Both the position numbers and the translations under genes were made by a program. Below, piece by piece: positions 23,992 through 34,980 of a stretch of DNA of 53,122 nt. Source of the DNA: Deltaproteobacteria bacterium (GTDB taxonomy: Bacteria > Desulfobacterota > Desulfobulbia > Desulfobulbales > Desulfurivibrionaceae). The notes below the pieces were generated by a model, which saw only the letters and a list, made by a program, of their open reading frames with translations, made no database searches and was not told the origin of the DNA. The number at the start of each line of letters is the position of its first letter. The first letter of the stretch is position 1. The DNA lies in assembly GCA_013349285.1 (NCBI GenBank), contig DUZU01000022.1, positions 1-53,122 on the forward strand, given 5' to 3'.

Positions 23992-26900
23992 CTACTTGGT
24001 TACACCAAAGGCGGTGATTTGTGCAGTTATTTGTTCATCTGTAAAACCGCCCATGGAAATGGAGAATACCGGGCACCGGGATGCACAGATTCCACAGCCC
24101 TTACAGGAGGCGGTAATGGTCTCGGCTTTACGCTTGTTATCCTTATCCTTAATAATCCGAATCGACTGATAAGGACAGAGAGATTCACAGAGCCCACAGC
24201 CGATACAGCTGGCCTGATCAACGTTGGACACAGTGGGCTCCACCGATACATGCCCCTTGACCAGCGGGATGGCGGCCTTTGCCGCGGCCGCCTGGGCCTG
24301 AACCACAATCTCTTCAACCGGCTTGGGCGAATGCGCCAGACCGCAGACATAGACGCCGCTTACCGGCAACTCCACCGGCCGCAACTTGACATGGGCCTCA
24401 AGGTAAAATTTATCCTCATTGACCGGGATTTTCAGCAGCTTGCTGAGCTCTTCGGTACCTTCCGGAACAATGCCGACACTCAAGGCCACCATCTCCGGGG
24501 CCATGGTCACATCTTCCCGCAGGATGGGATCATGGAATGAAACCTCAAGGCTCTTGCCGCTGCCCTTGATGGTCGGTTTGGCGTCCATGCTGTAGGGGAT
24601 AAAGATAACCCCCAACTCCCGCGCCTGGCGGTAGGCGTCTTCGGCAAAGCCGTAAGTGCGCATATCGCGATAGAGCACAACGACCTGGGATTCGGGGCTG
24701 ATCTCCTTGATCTTCAGGGCATTTTTAACGGCATGGCTGCAACAGACCTTGCTGCAATATTTAAGGTCATCACCGCGGGAACCGGCACACTGGACCATGA
24801 TCACCGATTTGGGCGCACGCTTCTTGCCTTTACCGGCAAGAAGCGCCTCAAGCTCGCGCTGGGTGACGATCTGGTCGGAGTATTTGATTTTGTTGCCGAG
24901 TACGGTCTCGGGCCGATGCTCCCGGCCGCCGGTGGCCACGATGATCACGCCGTGATCAATGGTGTTTTCAACCGCCTTTTTACCTTTGGTCACCTTTACG
25001 ATAGAGGTAAAGTTACCGACAAAACCAGTAACTTCGGCGAGCTCGGCTGAAGTCAACACCTCGATATTCTTATCCTTTTTAACCTTATCGGAAAGATCCT
25101 TGAGCACACTGCTCACCTGGTCACCCTGCAGGGTAACGCTCAGGTGCTGAAGATGACCGCCAAGGGTGTCTTGCTTCTCAACCACCGTGGTGTGATAGCC
25201 CTGTTCGGCCAGGGTCAGCGCCGCGGTCATCCCGGCAACACCGCCGCCGAGTACCAGGGCCTTGTTGTTAACCTGTACGGTCTGCTCGGGTAATGGTTGG
25301 ATATGACGGGCCTTGGCAATCCCCATCCGCACCAGATCCTTGGATTTATCCGTGGCCGCCGCCGGTTCGGTGGCATGAACCCAGGAGCAGTGGTCGCGAA
25401 TATTAACCATTTCGATCAGACAGCGGTTGAGCCCTGCGTCTTTCAGGGTCTCCTGAAACAGCGGCTCATGGGTCCGGGGGGAACAGGCCGCAATCACGAC
25501 ACGGTTCAGGTTGTGCTCCTTGATTTTATTCTTGAGCACTTCCTGCGCATCCTGGGAACAGCTGTAAAGGCTCTGGGCATGGTAAACAACACCATCCATG
25601 CCGTCGGTGTAACGTTCTACATCAGCCACATCGACCACGCTGGCGATGTTGATCCCGCAATGACAGACAAAAACCCCGATCCGAACCTCATCATCCGCGG
25701 CCAATTTCAATTCCTGGGGATAGGTCTTACTTACCAGACCCTTGCCGCGGTCTTTCTTGATCAAACCTGCGGCCAGGCCGGCTGCGGCACTTGCCTGGGT
25801 AACACTTTCCGGAATATCCTTGGGGCCCTGGAAGGCGCCGGCCACGAAAACCCCGGGCTTGGTGGTAAGCAGAGGGGCAAAGGTTTGGGTTTTACAGAAA
25901 TCATAGCTGTTAAGCTCAAAGCCGGCAATCTCAGCAAGATTTTTGGCATCAGCCGGTGCATCAAGACCAACGGAGAGCACCACCATGTCAAAGGCCTCAA
26001 AGCTATGCACCCCGTCCATGGTTGAGTAGGTCAGCTTGAGATTTTTACCCCACGGCATAACCTCGGCCACCTTGGCCCGGACAAACTTGATGCCCATGGC
26101 TTCCGCCTTGGTGCGAGCCGCATCAAAACCTTTGCCCTGGGTCCGCATGTCCATGTAATAGATGGAGATCTCCGCCTCTGGATCATGCTCCTTGGCAACC
26201 ATCGCCTCCTTGATCGCATACATGCAGCAGACCGATGAACAGTAGCCGTTGTCGCAGCCGAGATCACGGGAACCGACACACTGGATAAAGGCGAACTTCT
26301 TGGGATGCCGGCCGTCGGACAGACAACGGGCCTCACCTTCATAGGGGCCGGAAGCACAGAGCAGCCGCTCAAACTCCAGACTGGTCAACACGTCGGGATG
26401 CGCGCCATAGCTATATTTAGCCAGGGTATCATCAGCTATCCGGCCAAAACCGGGGGCCATGATCACGGCGCCGATGTTAAGCTCTTTTTCCGTGGCCTGC
26501 TGATCAAAGTCAATGGCGTGCTGCCTGCACGTCGGCACACAGATCTTACAGGTGTTATGCTTTAAGTGAAGGCAGGCCTCGGGATCAATATAGTAAGTGG
26601 CGGGCACGGCCTGGGCGTAGTCAATATGAATAGGCCTGGTAATAGCCAGCCCTTCATTGTAACCATCCACCAAATGACGAGGACAATACTGGGTACACAT
26701 CCCGCAAGCAGTGCACTTTTCAGCGTCGATATAACGGGGACGCATCCGCAGCTTGGCGGTAAAGTTACCGGGTTTGCCATTGAGTTCAAGAAAATCAGCG
26801 TTGCTCAGAATTTCGATATTTGGAGACCGACCGGCCTCTACCAGCTTAGGTGCCAGGATTCAGAGCGAACAATCGTTGGTTGGAAATGTTTTATCAAGCT

Positions 26901-27048
26901 GAGCCATGGCGCCGCCGATGGCCGCTGATTTTTCAACCAGATATACGTAATAGCCAAGCTCGGTTAAATCAAGCGCCGCCTGGACACCGGCGACACCACC
27001 GCCGACTACCATGACCGTGCCTGACTTTTTATCTTTTGCTTGTCCCAT
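23992..27048 (-). CDS. hdrA: Selenoprotein HdrA, long duplicated form (1018 aa)
   Basis: I read the TGA at 26860-26862 as selenocysteine 63: FPTNDCSL, Sec, then ILAPKLVEAG, matching the conserved Cys/Sec site of HdrA. The N-terminus is an FAD domain (VMVVGGGVAGVQAAL). Ferredoxin cysteines follow at ~112-122 (CTACGMCTQYC), then the HdrA segment FVCHCGINIASVVDVADVERY and ACSPRTHEPLFQETL. A second FAD domain starts near residue 596 (ALVLGGGVAGMTAALTL), and two 4Fe-4S motifs end the protein (CIGCGLCESLCP, CKGCGICASRCP). HdrA proteins split or relay electron pairs between ferredoxin, NAD(P)H, hydrogenase or Fdh and disulfide or quinone modules. No HdrB or HdrC is adjacent. It lies between the formate dehydrogenase fusion and mvhD, so those are the likely partners. 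GGAG precedes the ATG. Confidence 0.92.
26831..26857 (-). promoter_or_regulatory. Candidate SECIS hairpin in hdrA
   Basis: Starting two bases after the TGA, CC-T-GGC pairs with GCCGG leaving a bulged U. An inner ACC/GGU pairing lies inside. The structure is less regular than those in fdhA and mvhD, so confidence is lower. Confidence 0.4.
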
Positions 27049-27086
27049 AAGGATAACTCCAATCTTATTAAAAAATTATATTGCCG

Positions 27087-30000
27087 TTAATTGGGCAACT
27101 CATCACCTAACACGTCAACCTTGATCGCACAAAGCTTGTACTCGGGGGTCCTGGAAAGACGATCCAGGGCATCGAGGGTCAAGAAATTAACCAAGGCTTC
27201 CAAATGGTTGTATGTCGCAAATATCGTTCCCTCCTGGGAACGATCGGTTATTTTAGCACGCATTTCAACCGATCCCCGGCGCGATGTCAACCGCAGCCAA
27301 ACCTTATCTTTAATGCCAAGCCGCTCGGCATCAACCGGGTTGATCTCGGCAAAACATTCGGGGGAGATATCATCAATCTCCTTGGTTTTGCCGGTCATCG
27401 AGCTGAAATTGTACCGGGCCAAATCACGACCGGTAGTAAAATGCAGAGGATATTCCGCATCAGGCATCTCAACCGGTGGGATATAATGTTCCGGAATAAA
27501 AAGCCCCTTGCCCCGGGTAAAGGATTTGGTGTGCAACACCGGCGTCCCCGGATGATTCAAATCCAGAACCGGCCATTGCAGACCAACCTTTTCCAGACGC
27601 TCATAGGTAATCCCTGCGTATTGCGGCAACAACCCGCAAATTTCTTTAAAGACATCTTCAACGGAAGAGTAATCCATGTCATAGCCCATCTTCCGGGACA
27701 GCTCGGTAAAGATCTGCCAATCGGGCTTGGCCTCTCCCGGAGGATTAACCGCTTTCCTGATTCGCTGCACCCTCCGCTCGGTGGAGGTGAAGGTTCCATC
27801 TTTTTCAGCAAAACAGGCGCCGGGCAGGACGACATCCGCCATCTTGGCGGTATCGGTGAGGAACAGATCCTGGACCACCAAAAAGTCAACCTCTTTCAGC
27901 GCCCCTTGAACATGGGCGATATTGGCATCGGCCACCGCCGGATCCTCGCCAAAGATATATAGGGCGCGAATATCACCGGAGTTGATGTTATCCCAAACCT
28001 CGGTGGCAGGTTTACCCGGCCGTCTGGGCAGTTTTACCTTCCAGAGTTTTTCATATTTATCAAAAATATCATCATCATCAAGTGCGCCGTAGCCGGGCAG
28101 GGTGTTAAAGAGAGCCCCCATGTCACAGGCGCCCTGGACATTATTCTGGCCGCGCAGCGGATTACAGCCGCCGCCTTCCACTCCGACCTTGCCGCACAGC
28201 ATGGCCAGATTGGCAATACTTTTAACCCGGTCGGTGCCGGTTACATAATGGGTGATCCCCATCCCGTGGAAAATGGCATGCCGCCCCTGGGCTGCATACA
28301 TTCTCGCGGTGGTGTAAAGATCCGCCTGGGAGATCCCGGTAATTTCTTCTACCTTGGCCGGGGAATATTCTTTAACAACCTTGACCAGGTAATCAAAATC
28401 TTCAGTCCGTTCTTCGACGAATTTCTTATCCAGCAAATCCTCTTCCAGGATGATGTTCATCAACCCGTTCAGGAAGGCGACGTCGGTACCGGGTTTGATC
28501 CGTAACCACAGATCCGCACGCTTGGCGAGATCGGTTTTGCGAGGATCGACGACAATGAGCTTCGCGCCGCGATCAACTGCCTGATGGACCCTGAGGCCGA
28601 TGGTCGGATGACTGGTATCCGGGTTGCTGCCGATCATCATAAAGAGATCGGTCTTGGTTGTATCCGCAATGGAGTTGGTCATTGCGCCGCTGCCGAAGGT
28701 GAGGGCCAAACTGGCCACCGTGGGAGCGTGTCAAAGTCGGGCACAGTGATCGATATTATTGGTTCCGATCGCCGTCCGCATAAATTTTTGCATTAAATAA
28801 TTGTCTTCGTTGGCTGCCCGGGCGCAACTGAAACCGGAAATCGAGTCGGGCCCGTACATCGACTTGATGTCGAAGAAACGCTTGGCCACGTGATTATAAG
28901 CCTCTTCCCAGGAGGTCTCAACCAACTGCCCCCCTCTTCTGATCAAGGGCTTGGTCAGCCGATCCTTATGCTGCACAAAGTTATGGGCAAACCGGCCCTT
29001 AACGCAAAGCGCGCCATAGTTGGGCGCCAGATCAGGCTCGGCGGTAACCTCCATCAAGGTATCGCCCTTGACTCGGAGCAGAACCTGGCAACCCGCGCCG
29101 CAATAAGGACAGGTGGAGCGTATTTCCCGCATCTCCTCATTGACCACCGGCACCAGGGCATCTTTTTTATTCAAAGCGCCGGTCGAACAATTATCCACGC
29201 ATTTACCGCAAGATACGCAATTATCCTTAAACTTGAACTTCAAGTTTTTCGGGCGACCTTTATCATCAAGGCTTTCAGCGCTGATCGAAAGGGCATCATA
29301 CTCACAGCTGTTCAGACAGCGTTTGCAGAAGATGCATTTATTCATATCCACCAGGATGGTGGGATGGGAATCATCCTTGGCATAAACAGGAACCTTGCCC
29401 ATCCCGGTCCGGTTCGGATCAAGGTTATGATCAAGGGCAAGTTCCTTAAAATCACAACGCTCATAGGCTGAACATCCGCAGGCCAGACAACGCTTGGCCT
29501 CGTTGAGCGCCATCTTTTCATTAAAACCTAATTTTACCTCATCAAAATCCTGGGTACAGATCTCGGGGGAGCGTTCCGGCATTTTTTCCCGGAGCTTGAT
29601 GTTAACCCCTTCGAAGTTGCGCAAATCCACATCATCGAAGGTCTTCCCACGGCTGAAGTTAAAACGGCTGTCGGCCGGCCCTTTGGCCACCCCCATTACC
29701 TCGGCATGGATATTTTCCGCGGCGCGCCGGGCGGCGACCACCGCCTGAATAACGGACCGCGGGCCGCTGGTAACATCGCCAGCCGCATAGACCCCGGCAT
29801 GATTAGTCAGAAAAGTACGAGGATTGGACTTGATATTGTTCTTGGGGGTCAACTCGATTGATTCTTCAAGCTTACCGCCGGTAAATTTATCCTTGGTCGC
29901 GGAAAGGCCCTGGGACACGACTACGGTATCAACCTTCATCTTGACGTTTGAGCCGGGAATCGCTTCGGGCTCTCTGATGCCCTTGGCATCAGGCTCACCG

Positions 30001-31202
30001 AGTTTCATGCGGATCAACTCGACATCAACCCCTTTGTCAGCCTCGGAAATCTTGATCGGCGAGGCCATCAACAGAAACTGAACGCCTTCCCGCTTGGCTT
30101 CCCGGATGTTGCGCTGATTGGCAGGCATCTCGGTCTGCGCCCTGGGGTAGACGATGGTAACTTCATCAACGCCATTGCGCAGCAGGGAGCGGGCAACTTC
30201 CATGGTCACATTGTTACCGCCGAATACCACGGCGCTTTTGCCGTAATGACCATGTTTCCCCTCGCTGTTGTCACGAAGATATTTGGTGGCAGGTATGACC
30301 TTGGGTAGAGCGCAACCGGGAATGTCCAGGGTTTCATCCACCGGGGTTCCTGTGGAAATAAGAATGGAGTCAAAGCCCTGAGCCTTAAGATCCTCAAGAT
30401 TGTAATCCCGGCCCCATTTCTGGCTGAGCCTTACATTGATCCCCATCCGCAGGATAGAGTTGATCTCGTAATCGAGAACATCATTGGGGATTTTGTATTC
30501 GGGAAGACCGTAACGCAGCATGCCGCCAAGTTTGGGCGCTGCTTCGAACACGGTTACGTCATGGCCTTTGCGCGACAAGAAATAAGCGCCGGTAAGACCG
30601 GCCGGGCCGCCGCCGATAACCGCGATCCGCTTGCCGGTACTAGCCTCCCGGGGGATATTGAGTTCGATCTTGTTGGCCATGCACCAATCAGCGACAAAAC
30701 GCTTGAGATGGTTAATGGAAACAGGTTCATCGACCAAGATCCGCCGGCACCGGGTTTCACAGAACCGCGGACAAACACGGCCCACGGAAAACGGAAAAGG
30801 ATTCCGATCCATAACCAGACGAAGGGCTTCAACATACTGGCCCTTGGCCACATGGGCGATATAGCCCTGAACGTTGATCTGGCCGGGACAGGTGAGATTA
30901 CAGGGGGCCTTACAGTCGCCGAAATGGGTTTCCATCAAGGCGGCCAACCGCTCCTTGCGCTTAGCCACCAAGGCATCCGATTCGGTGACGATCTTCATCC
31001 CCTCTTGGATCTCAGTGCTGCAGGAACGGACAAGCCCTTCCATACCTTCAATCTCAACCACGCACAGCTCGCAAGGAACATCGGAAGTCCCCTCTTTCAC
31101 ATAGCATAGTGTTGGGATATGAATCTCTGATCGCTTCGCTGCCTCGAGGATGGTAATCCCCTCTTCAGCAACAATTTCATTACCATTAATACTGATATTC
31201 AT
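27087..31202 (-). CDS. Selenocysteine formate dehydrogenase fused to NuoG-like and GltD-like modules (1371 aa)
   Basis: I read the TGA at 28731-28733 as selenocysteine 824: DHCARL, Sec, then HAPTVASLALTFGSG, the hallmark of Sec-containing FdhA/FdhF. Domains in order: a 2Fe-2S domain (C33, C44, C47, C61), then Fer4_20 cysteines (CKAPCNLTCPGQINV, VCPRFCETRC). A GltD/NfnB-like FAD domain (RIAVIGGGPAGLTGAY) with a nucleotide site (VVFGGNNVTMEVARSLL) follows. Next are CLACGC, two ferredoxin clusters (CIFCKRCLNSC, CVSCGKCVDNC), the Fdh 4Fe-4S motif CPYCGAGC (~698-705) and the molybdopterin domains. It should interconvert CO2 and formate with electrons from NAD(P)H and/or HdrA-MvhD. CO2 reduction would start the methyl branch. 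The ribosome site is weak. acsC lies 70 bases upstream and hdrA 38 bases downstream. Confidence 0.92.
28698..28719 (-). promoter_or_regulatory. SECIS hairpin in the formate dehydrogenase gene
   Basis: After the TGA, on the minus strand, GGTG and GCCA pair with TGGC and CACC, leaving a CCT bulge that offers the bulged U. The apical loop is GTT. The loop GU begins 19 bases after the UGA, the same distance as in E. coli fdhF as I recall it. This supports SelB-dependent Sec insertion. Confidence 0.75.
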
Positions 31203-31272
31203 TGCTGTTCTGTCAGTCTATTGGTTACCGCATCCGGAGATTAGCATCCGGATGCCGGGATAATAATAAAAA

Positions 31273-32628
31273 TCAGGCCGCAGGTTTCCATTCCTTGAGG
31301 AAGGCGGGCAGATGACCGGCTTCACGAGGACCGATGGTGATGGTCCACTGAGGCAATTCCTCTTCAAGCTCTCCCTTCATGGAAGCGAGATAACCTGGAA
31401 TGATCAACTCACGATGCTTAACCTTGTCTTCAATACCGGATTTCTTCATGAACTGGGCAATCATATCAGCCCCGAATTTGCCGGCCGCCCATGCGGTGAG
31501 TACCGACAGACCTTCAGTATCCTTGATCAGCAGCCAACTCGGAACCTTGCTGCCCTCAATCTCACCGGAAACAATAAAGTAAGTAAGGGAGAAGTTACAG
31601 GTAATAAGAACAGGGGCATTCTCATCAGGGCCGCTGATGCTGTAGACATCTTCCTGAACAACCATGGGCCGTTGCGGATCGGTGAAGATATTGAGCCGCT
31701 CGAGCAACAACGGGAAAAGAATATCTCCCTGCAGATCGGATAACACCACGATACCGGCATATTTGGCGATCAGGACCGAGGCGACCATTGCCTCCATCAG
31801 CGGATCATCGGTGATTTCGCAAGGAAAGGTAATGGAAGAAAAGCCAAGCGGTTTAAACTTGCTCTTGATCGCGGAGCGGCGGGCTACGACGCTGTCTTCC
31901 AAGGCGGCCCGCAGGGTCCGGGCACCGGTGTCGATCATCATGTCTTTAAGGCCGGCAGCGATAAATTTCTCGGTAAGGCCGATAGTTTCATCGATATTTT
32001 TGCCCTTAACCGCCATCGGACAGGCAAGTTCCTTGGCCAAAGCAGCCATGGCGTCACCATTATCGACAGTGGCGGCATAAAGCAGAGGCTTACGCTCACC
32101 GCAAGCGGCGGCGGCGGCCTTCATGTTGTCGGCATTGTCGCTGATCAGGATAATGCTGGCATCCTCGGCGCCGGCCAGCACCTTGTTGGTCAGCGCGGTA
32201 AAGGAGGCGCCGTCATTCTTGCTGTCTTTAACGGCAATAAGATCAGCCTTAAGCAAAACCCCTACCCGCTCGTAACGCAGTGATTTAAACCGCTCGATCC
32301 GGCCATCCACATCAGCATCACTCATCTCGGTGGTAACGAGCACGGCAATACCGGTGGGATTTTCAAAACGTTTCTCATGGCGAAACAGACAGGTCTCGCC
32401 ACCAGTGGTAAACGCGGAATCGCCGGCCCCGAACTTAACGGTCCGAATCGGCGGAGCGGATGCCTCGCCGATCTGCTCTTTAACCTCATCACTAACGTAA
32501 GGACATTCACCGATTTCTGACTGGCCGGCAGCCACTTTCATGGCAAAGGCAAGGCAGGTAGGAATGGCACATTCTCCACAATTCTTTTTGGGGAGCATTT
32601 TGAGGATCTGAATACCTGTTAAAGCCAT
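31273..32628 (-). CDS. acsC: Corrinoid iron-sulfur protein large subunit AcsC
   Basis: A 451-residue gamma subunit of the corrinoid/iron-sulfur protein, which carries the methyl group on cobalt from methyl-THF to acetyl-CoA synthase. The N-terminal 4Fe-4S domain has four cysteines in KKNCGECAIPTCLAFAMKVA and GECPYV. The TIM-barrel and C-terminal B12-binding domains follow (for example ILISDNADNMKAAAAAC, SSITFPCEITDDPLMEAM, VLSDLQGDILFPLLLERLN). GGGAGG precedes the ATG. Its partner small subunit AcsD is encoded as part of the metF-acsD fusion two genes upstream. It sits 63 bases after acsB. Confidence 0.94.
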   Translation of the reverse strand: MALTGIQILKMLPKKNCGECAIPTCLAFAMKVAAGQSEIGECPYVSDEVKEQIGEASAPPIRTVKFGAGDSAFTTGGETCLFRHEKRFENPTGIAVLVTTEMSDADVDGRIERFKSLRYERVGVLLKADLIAVKDSKNDGASFTALTNKVLAGAEDASIILISDNADNMKAAAAACGERKPLLYAATVDNGDAMAALAKELACPMAVKGKNIDETIGLTEKFIAAGLKDMMIDTGARTLRAALEDSVVARRSAIKSKFKPLGFSSITFPCEITDDPLMEAMVASVLIAKYAGIVVLSDLQGDILFPLLLERLNIFTDPQRPMVVQEDVYSISGPDENAPVLITCNFSLTYFIVSGEIEGSKVPSWLLIKDTEGLSVLTAWAAGKFGADMIAQFMKKSGIEDKVKHRELIIPGYLASMKGELEEELPQWTITIGPREAGHLPAFLKEWKPAA

Positions 32629-32691
32629 CTGTCTGTTCCTCCCAAATATCGAAAACTCAAATTAGAATAATTTACTTTATTAGCTGGATAA

Positions 32692-34896
32692 TTATACGAC
32701 CGATTCCATCTCAAGAGCTGGGTGACCGACCTTTTTCATAAACTCAAGGATCTCTTCCTCGGTGGTACCATTCTCTTCGGTGGCAATCTTATCAAAAAAG
32801 TCGGGCATGCCGATTTCATTGCAGCGCTCTTTAAGCTTGTCGGCGATCTCATCCTTCATCATCTTCGGCAGCCAGACGATACGGGGCAGACCACCCTCAG
32901 CCAGGAACAGCTTGGGGCTGGTCATGAAATGTTTGGAAACCCCCATAAAGCCGGGGGTCTGCGCGCCACCACCGGCCATACCGGCCAGAGTGGTGAACTT
33001 CATCCCGGAAGGAGTCATCCCCATATAATCACGATTAACAACCATGATGCCGTTACACTGGGGCAGCATGGCGGCAATAGCCTCAAAACAACCACAGGCG
33101 GTCATCGGGCTGTTCATCAGCGAGTAACAGGCCAGATCGGTAACCGCGCCGCGGGAAGTCTGGGCGACGAAATCGTTAATGCCCTTGAACACCCCAAGCT
33201 TTTCATCAAGACATTCGCCCTTCTGGATCGGCTGGTTGGGGCCGGTGGGGTTGATCTGGTAGGAAGCCTTGCCGTCAAGCCAGTTGTAAGCGCCGCACAT
33301 CCCGATTCTTTCCGGGGTAATAACACAGACATGGCTCGGGGCAAACGACTGGCAGAGAGTACAGGAGTAGAAGATATCCTCGGTCTCGTCCGTCATGGAA
33401 CCAAGACGCTTATCCCGCTCGGTGTATACATTACGGGCAAGTTCCTGGACCTCTTCCACCTTATCCAGCTCGGTATAGATCTTAACCTGGATCTTATCGA
33501 CAATGGCACCGAACTCCTGGTGCAATTTACCGTGCAGAACCTTGCCGAAATGGGCAAAGGAAAATCCTTTCTCAACCGCGGCCTTACCGATCCTGACCCA
33601 CATGATATTCCGTTGGCCCATATGCATGATGCCCTGGATGTAGTTGATCAGATGATGGAACTGGCGCTCGAGAATAGGCTCGAAATCGGACTGCATCTGA
33701 CGACCGGCCACCTCGACCAAAATACCGATCGGCAGATTCTGGCCCTGCTGGATATCCTTGATATCAGGCCCTTCGACGGTAACGAGACCATCCTCCACCT
33801 CGGACATATCCTTGGAAATAAGAACCTCGACGCCGGAAGTCCGGCCACCGCCGCACTCCATGAACAGATCATCCTTACGGATACGCTCACCCTCAAAGGC
33901 GGGACCGAAAGACATCGGGATGTCGATCTTGGTGACATTGACCTTCAGGCCGCGAACCTCAATGGCCTTCTGGACGATCTCATCGTGGGGCACGTTACTG
34001 ACCACATGCTCGTAGGTGCAGATACCGGTGGGCAACACCTCGGGGATATCATAATCGGAAATGGTCGGGAAGCCCCAGTTGATGGCGCCGGCCGCATTGG
34101 CGTACCACTCGTCGGAAACATCGCCGAAAGCCATGACAAAGGCAAAGGTCCGATCCTTATTGTAAAGGAGGTTGCCCCGGTAGTCACCGGGCTTGATGCC
34201 GCCGAAAGCCATGGCGACCCGACAGGCAAAACCGATGGCGAAAACCGCGGAGGTATAACTCTTGCCGAACGGAACCAGACGGGTATTCCAACCTACCTGC
34301 ACCTTGTTTTCCACCAGACGCTCGGCCATGTTCTTGCCGTTGGTCTGATCATGCATGAAAATGTAGAGGTTTTTCTCCTGCAACTCCAAGGCAATCCGGG
34401 AGGCAACCTCATTATCATCCGGGGTACCCATGATTGCGGCAAAACCAGGGGCGGTACCGTCGACAAACTCAACACCACGTTTACGGAAAATTACGTCGTC
34501 GGCGGCACCCAGCCAAATATTGCTCTCGGTGGGGTCCTCGGTTTTGGTGTAAAGATCGGTTTCTTCAAGATAACGAATGGCCTCAAACATCTCCTCGGCA
34601 AAAAAAGTGGCCATACCGGCATCAAGCGCAGGGGCAAGATAAGGAAGCCAGTTGTTTTTACTGACCATTTCAGGCAACAGTTTACGACATTCCTGAAAAA
34701 TATCCTTCATATCGCCGAGATTCTGAATCTTGGCGCCGAGCATACTGTAAATGACGGGCAGATAATAGGCGGTATTAGGATATGAAATTTCCTGTTCGGC
34801 GCCGTATTTTTTAACGGCTGCCTCGAACCTCTCCTCTGCCATGTCCACTATCTTATGTGCCCCTCTGATGGCAGCTGAACAGATAATCTTAGACAT
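32692..34896 (-). CDS. acsB: CO-methylating acetyl-CoA synthase AcsB
   Basis: A 734-residue bacterial-type ACS. It joins CO from CODH, methyl from the corrinoid protein and CoA at the nickel A-cluster. The A-cluster cysteines are visible in SCTLCQSFAPSHVC followed by GMCGAYNW (around residues 509-531), then the Cys-Gly-Cys nickel motif in MTACGCFEAIAAM (near 600). The N-terminal CODH-binding domain is present (AVKKYGAEQEISYPNTAYYL), as in Moorella AcsB, not the shorter archaeal CdhC. RBS AGAGGAG precedes the ATG. A long antisense ORF covers nearly the whole gene but is a codon-usage shadow. Confidence 0.97.
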   Translation of the reverse strand: MSKIICSAAIRGAHKIVDMAEERFEAAVKKYGAEQEISYPNTAYYLPVIYSMLGAKIQNLGDMKDIFQECRKLLPEMVSKNNWLPYLAPALDAGMATFFAEEMFEAIRYLEETDLYTKTEDPTESNIWLGAADDVIFRKRGVEFVDGTAPGFAAIMGTPDDNEVASRIALELQEKNLYIFMHDQTNGKNMAERLVENKVQVGWNTRLVPFGKSYTSAVFAIGFACRVAMAFGGIKPGDYRGNLLYNKDRTFAFVMAFGDVSDEWYANAAGAINWGFPTISDYDIPEVLPTGICTYEHVVSNVPHDEIVQKAIEVRGLKVNVTKIDIPMSFGPAFEGERIRKDDLFMECGGGRTSGVEVLISKDMSEVEDGLVTVEGPDIKDIQQGQNLPIGILVEVAGRQMQSDFEPILERQFHHLINYIQGIMHMGQRNIMWVRIGKAAVEKGFSFAHFGKVLHGKLHQEFGAIVDKIQVKIYTELDKVEEVQELARNVYTERDKRLGSMTDETEDIFYSCTLCQSFAPSHVCVITPERIGMCGAYNWLDGKASYQINPTGPNQPIQKGECLDEKLGVFKGINDFVAQTSRGAVTDLACYSLMNSPMTACGCFEAIAAMLPQCNGIMVVNRDYMGMTPSGMKFTTLAGMAGGGAQTPGFMGVSKHFMTSPKLFLAEGGLPRIVWLPKMMKDEIADKLKERCNEIGMPDFFDKIATEENGTTEEEILEFMKKVGHPALEMESVV

Positions 34897-34980
34897 TTGA
34901 ATTCTCCTCTAACCTCTTCTTTATTACCTAATGAGGTCTTTAAACGACGTCCTTATCCGACAGATAAAGACAACGAAGTT

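Noticed and set aside
23219-31202. Frameshifted or broken mvhD, hdrA and fdh genes, each split by a stop codon
   Set aside because: Each break is a lone TGA with the frame intact on both sides, at positions where these families carry Cys or Sec. Three decayed neighbours with identical, perfectly placed lesions are far less likely than Sec decoding.
32722-34785. 687-codon open frame antisense to acsB
   Set aside because: It mirrors the codon bias of acsB, has no domain signature and covers a certain gene. The same applies to other long antisense frames (for example 6046-7170, 9623-10609, 14537-15340, 37682-38977).
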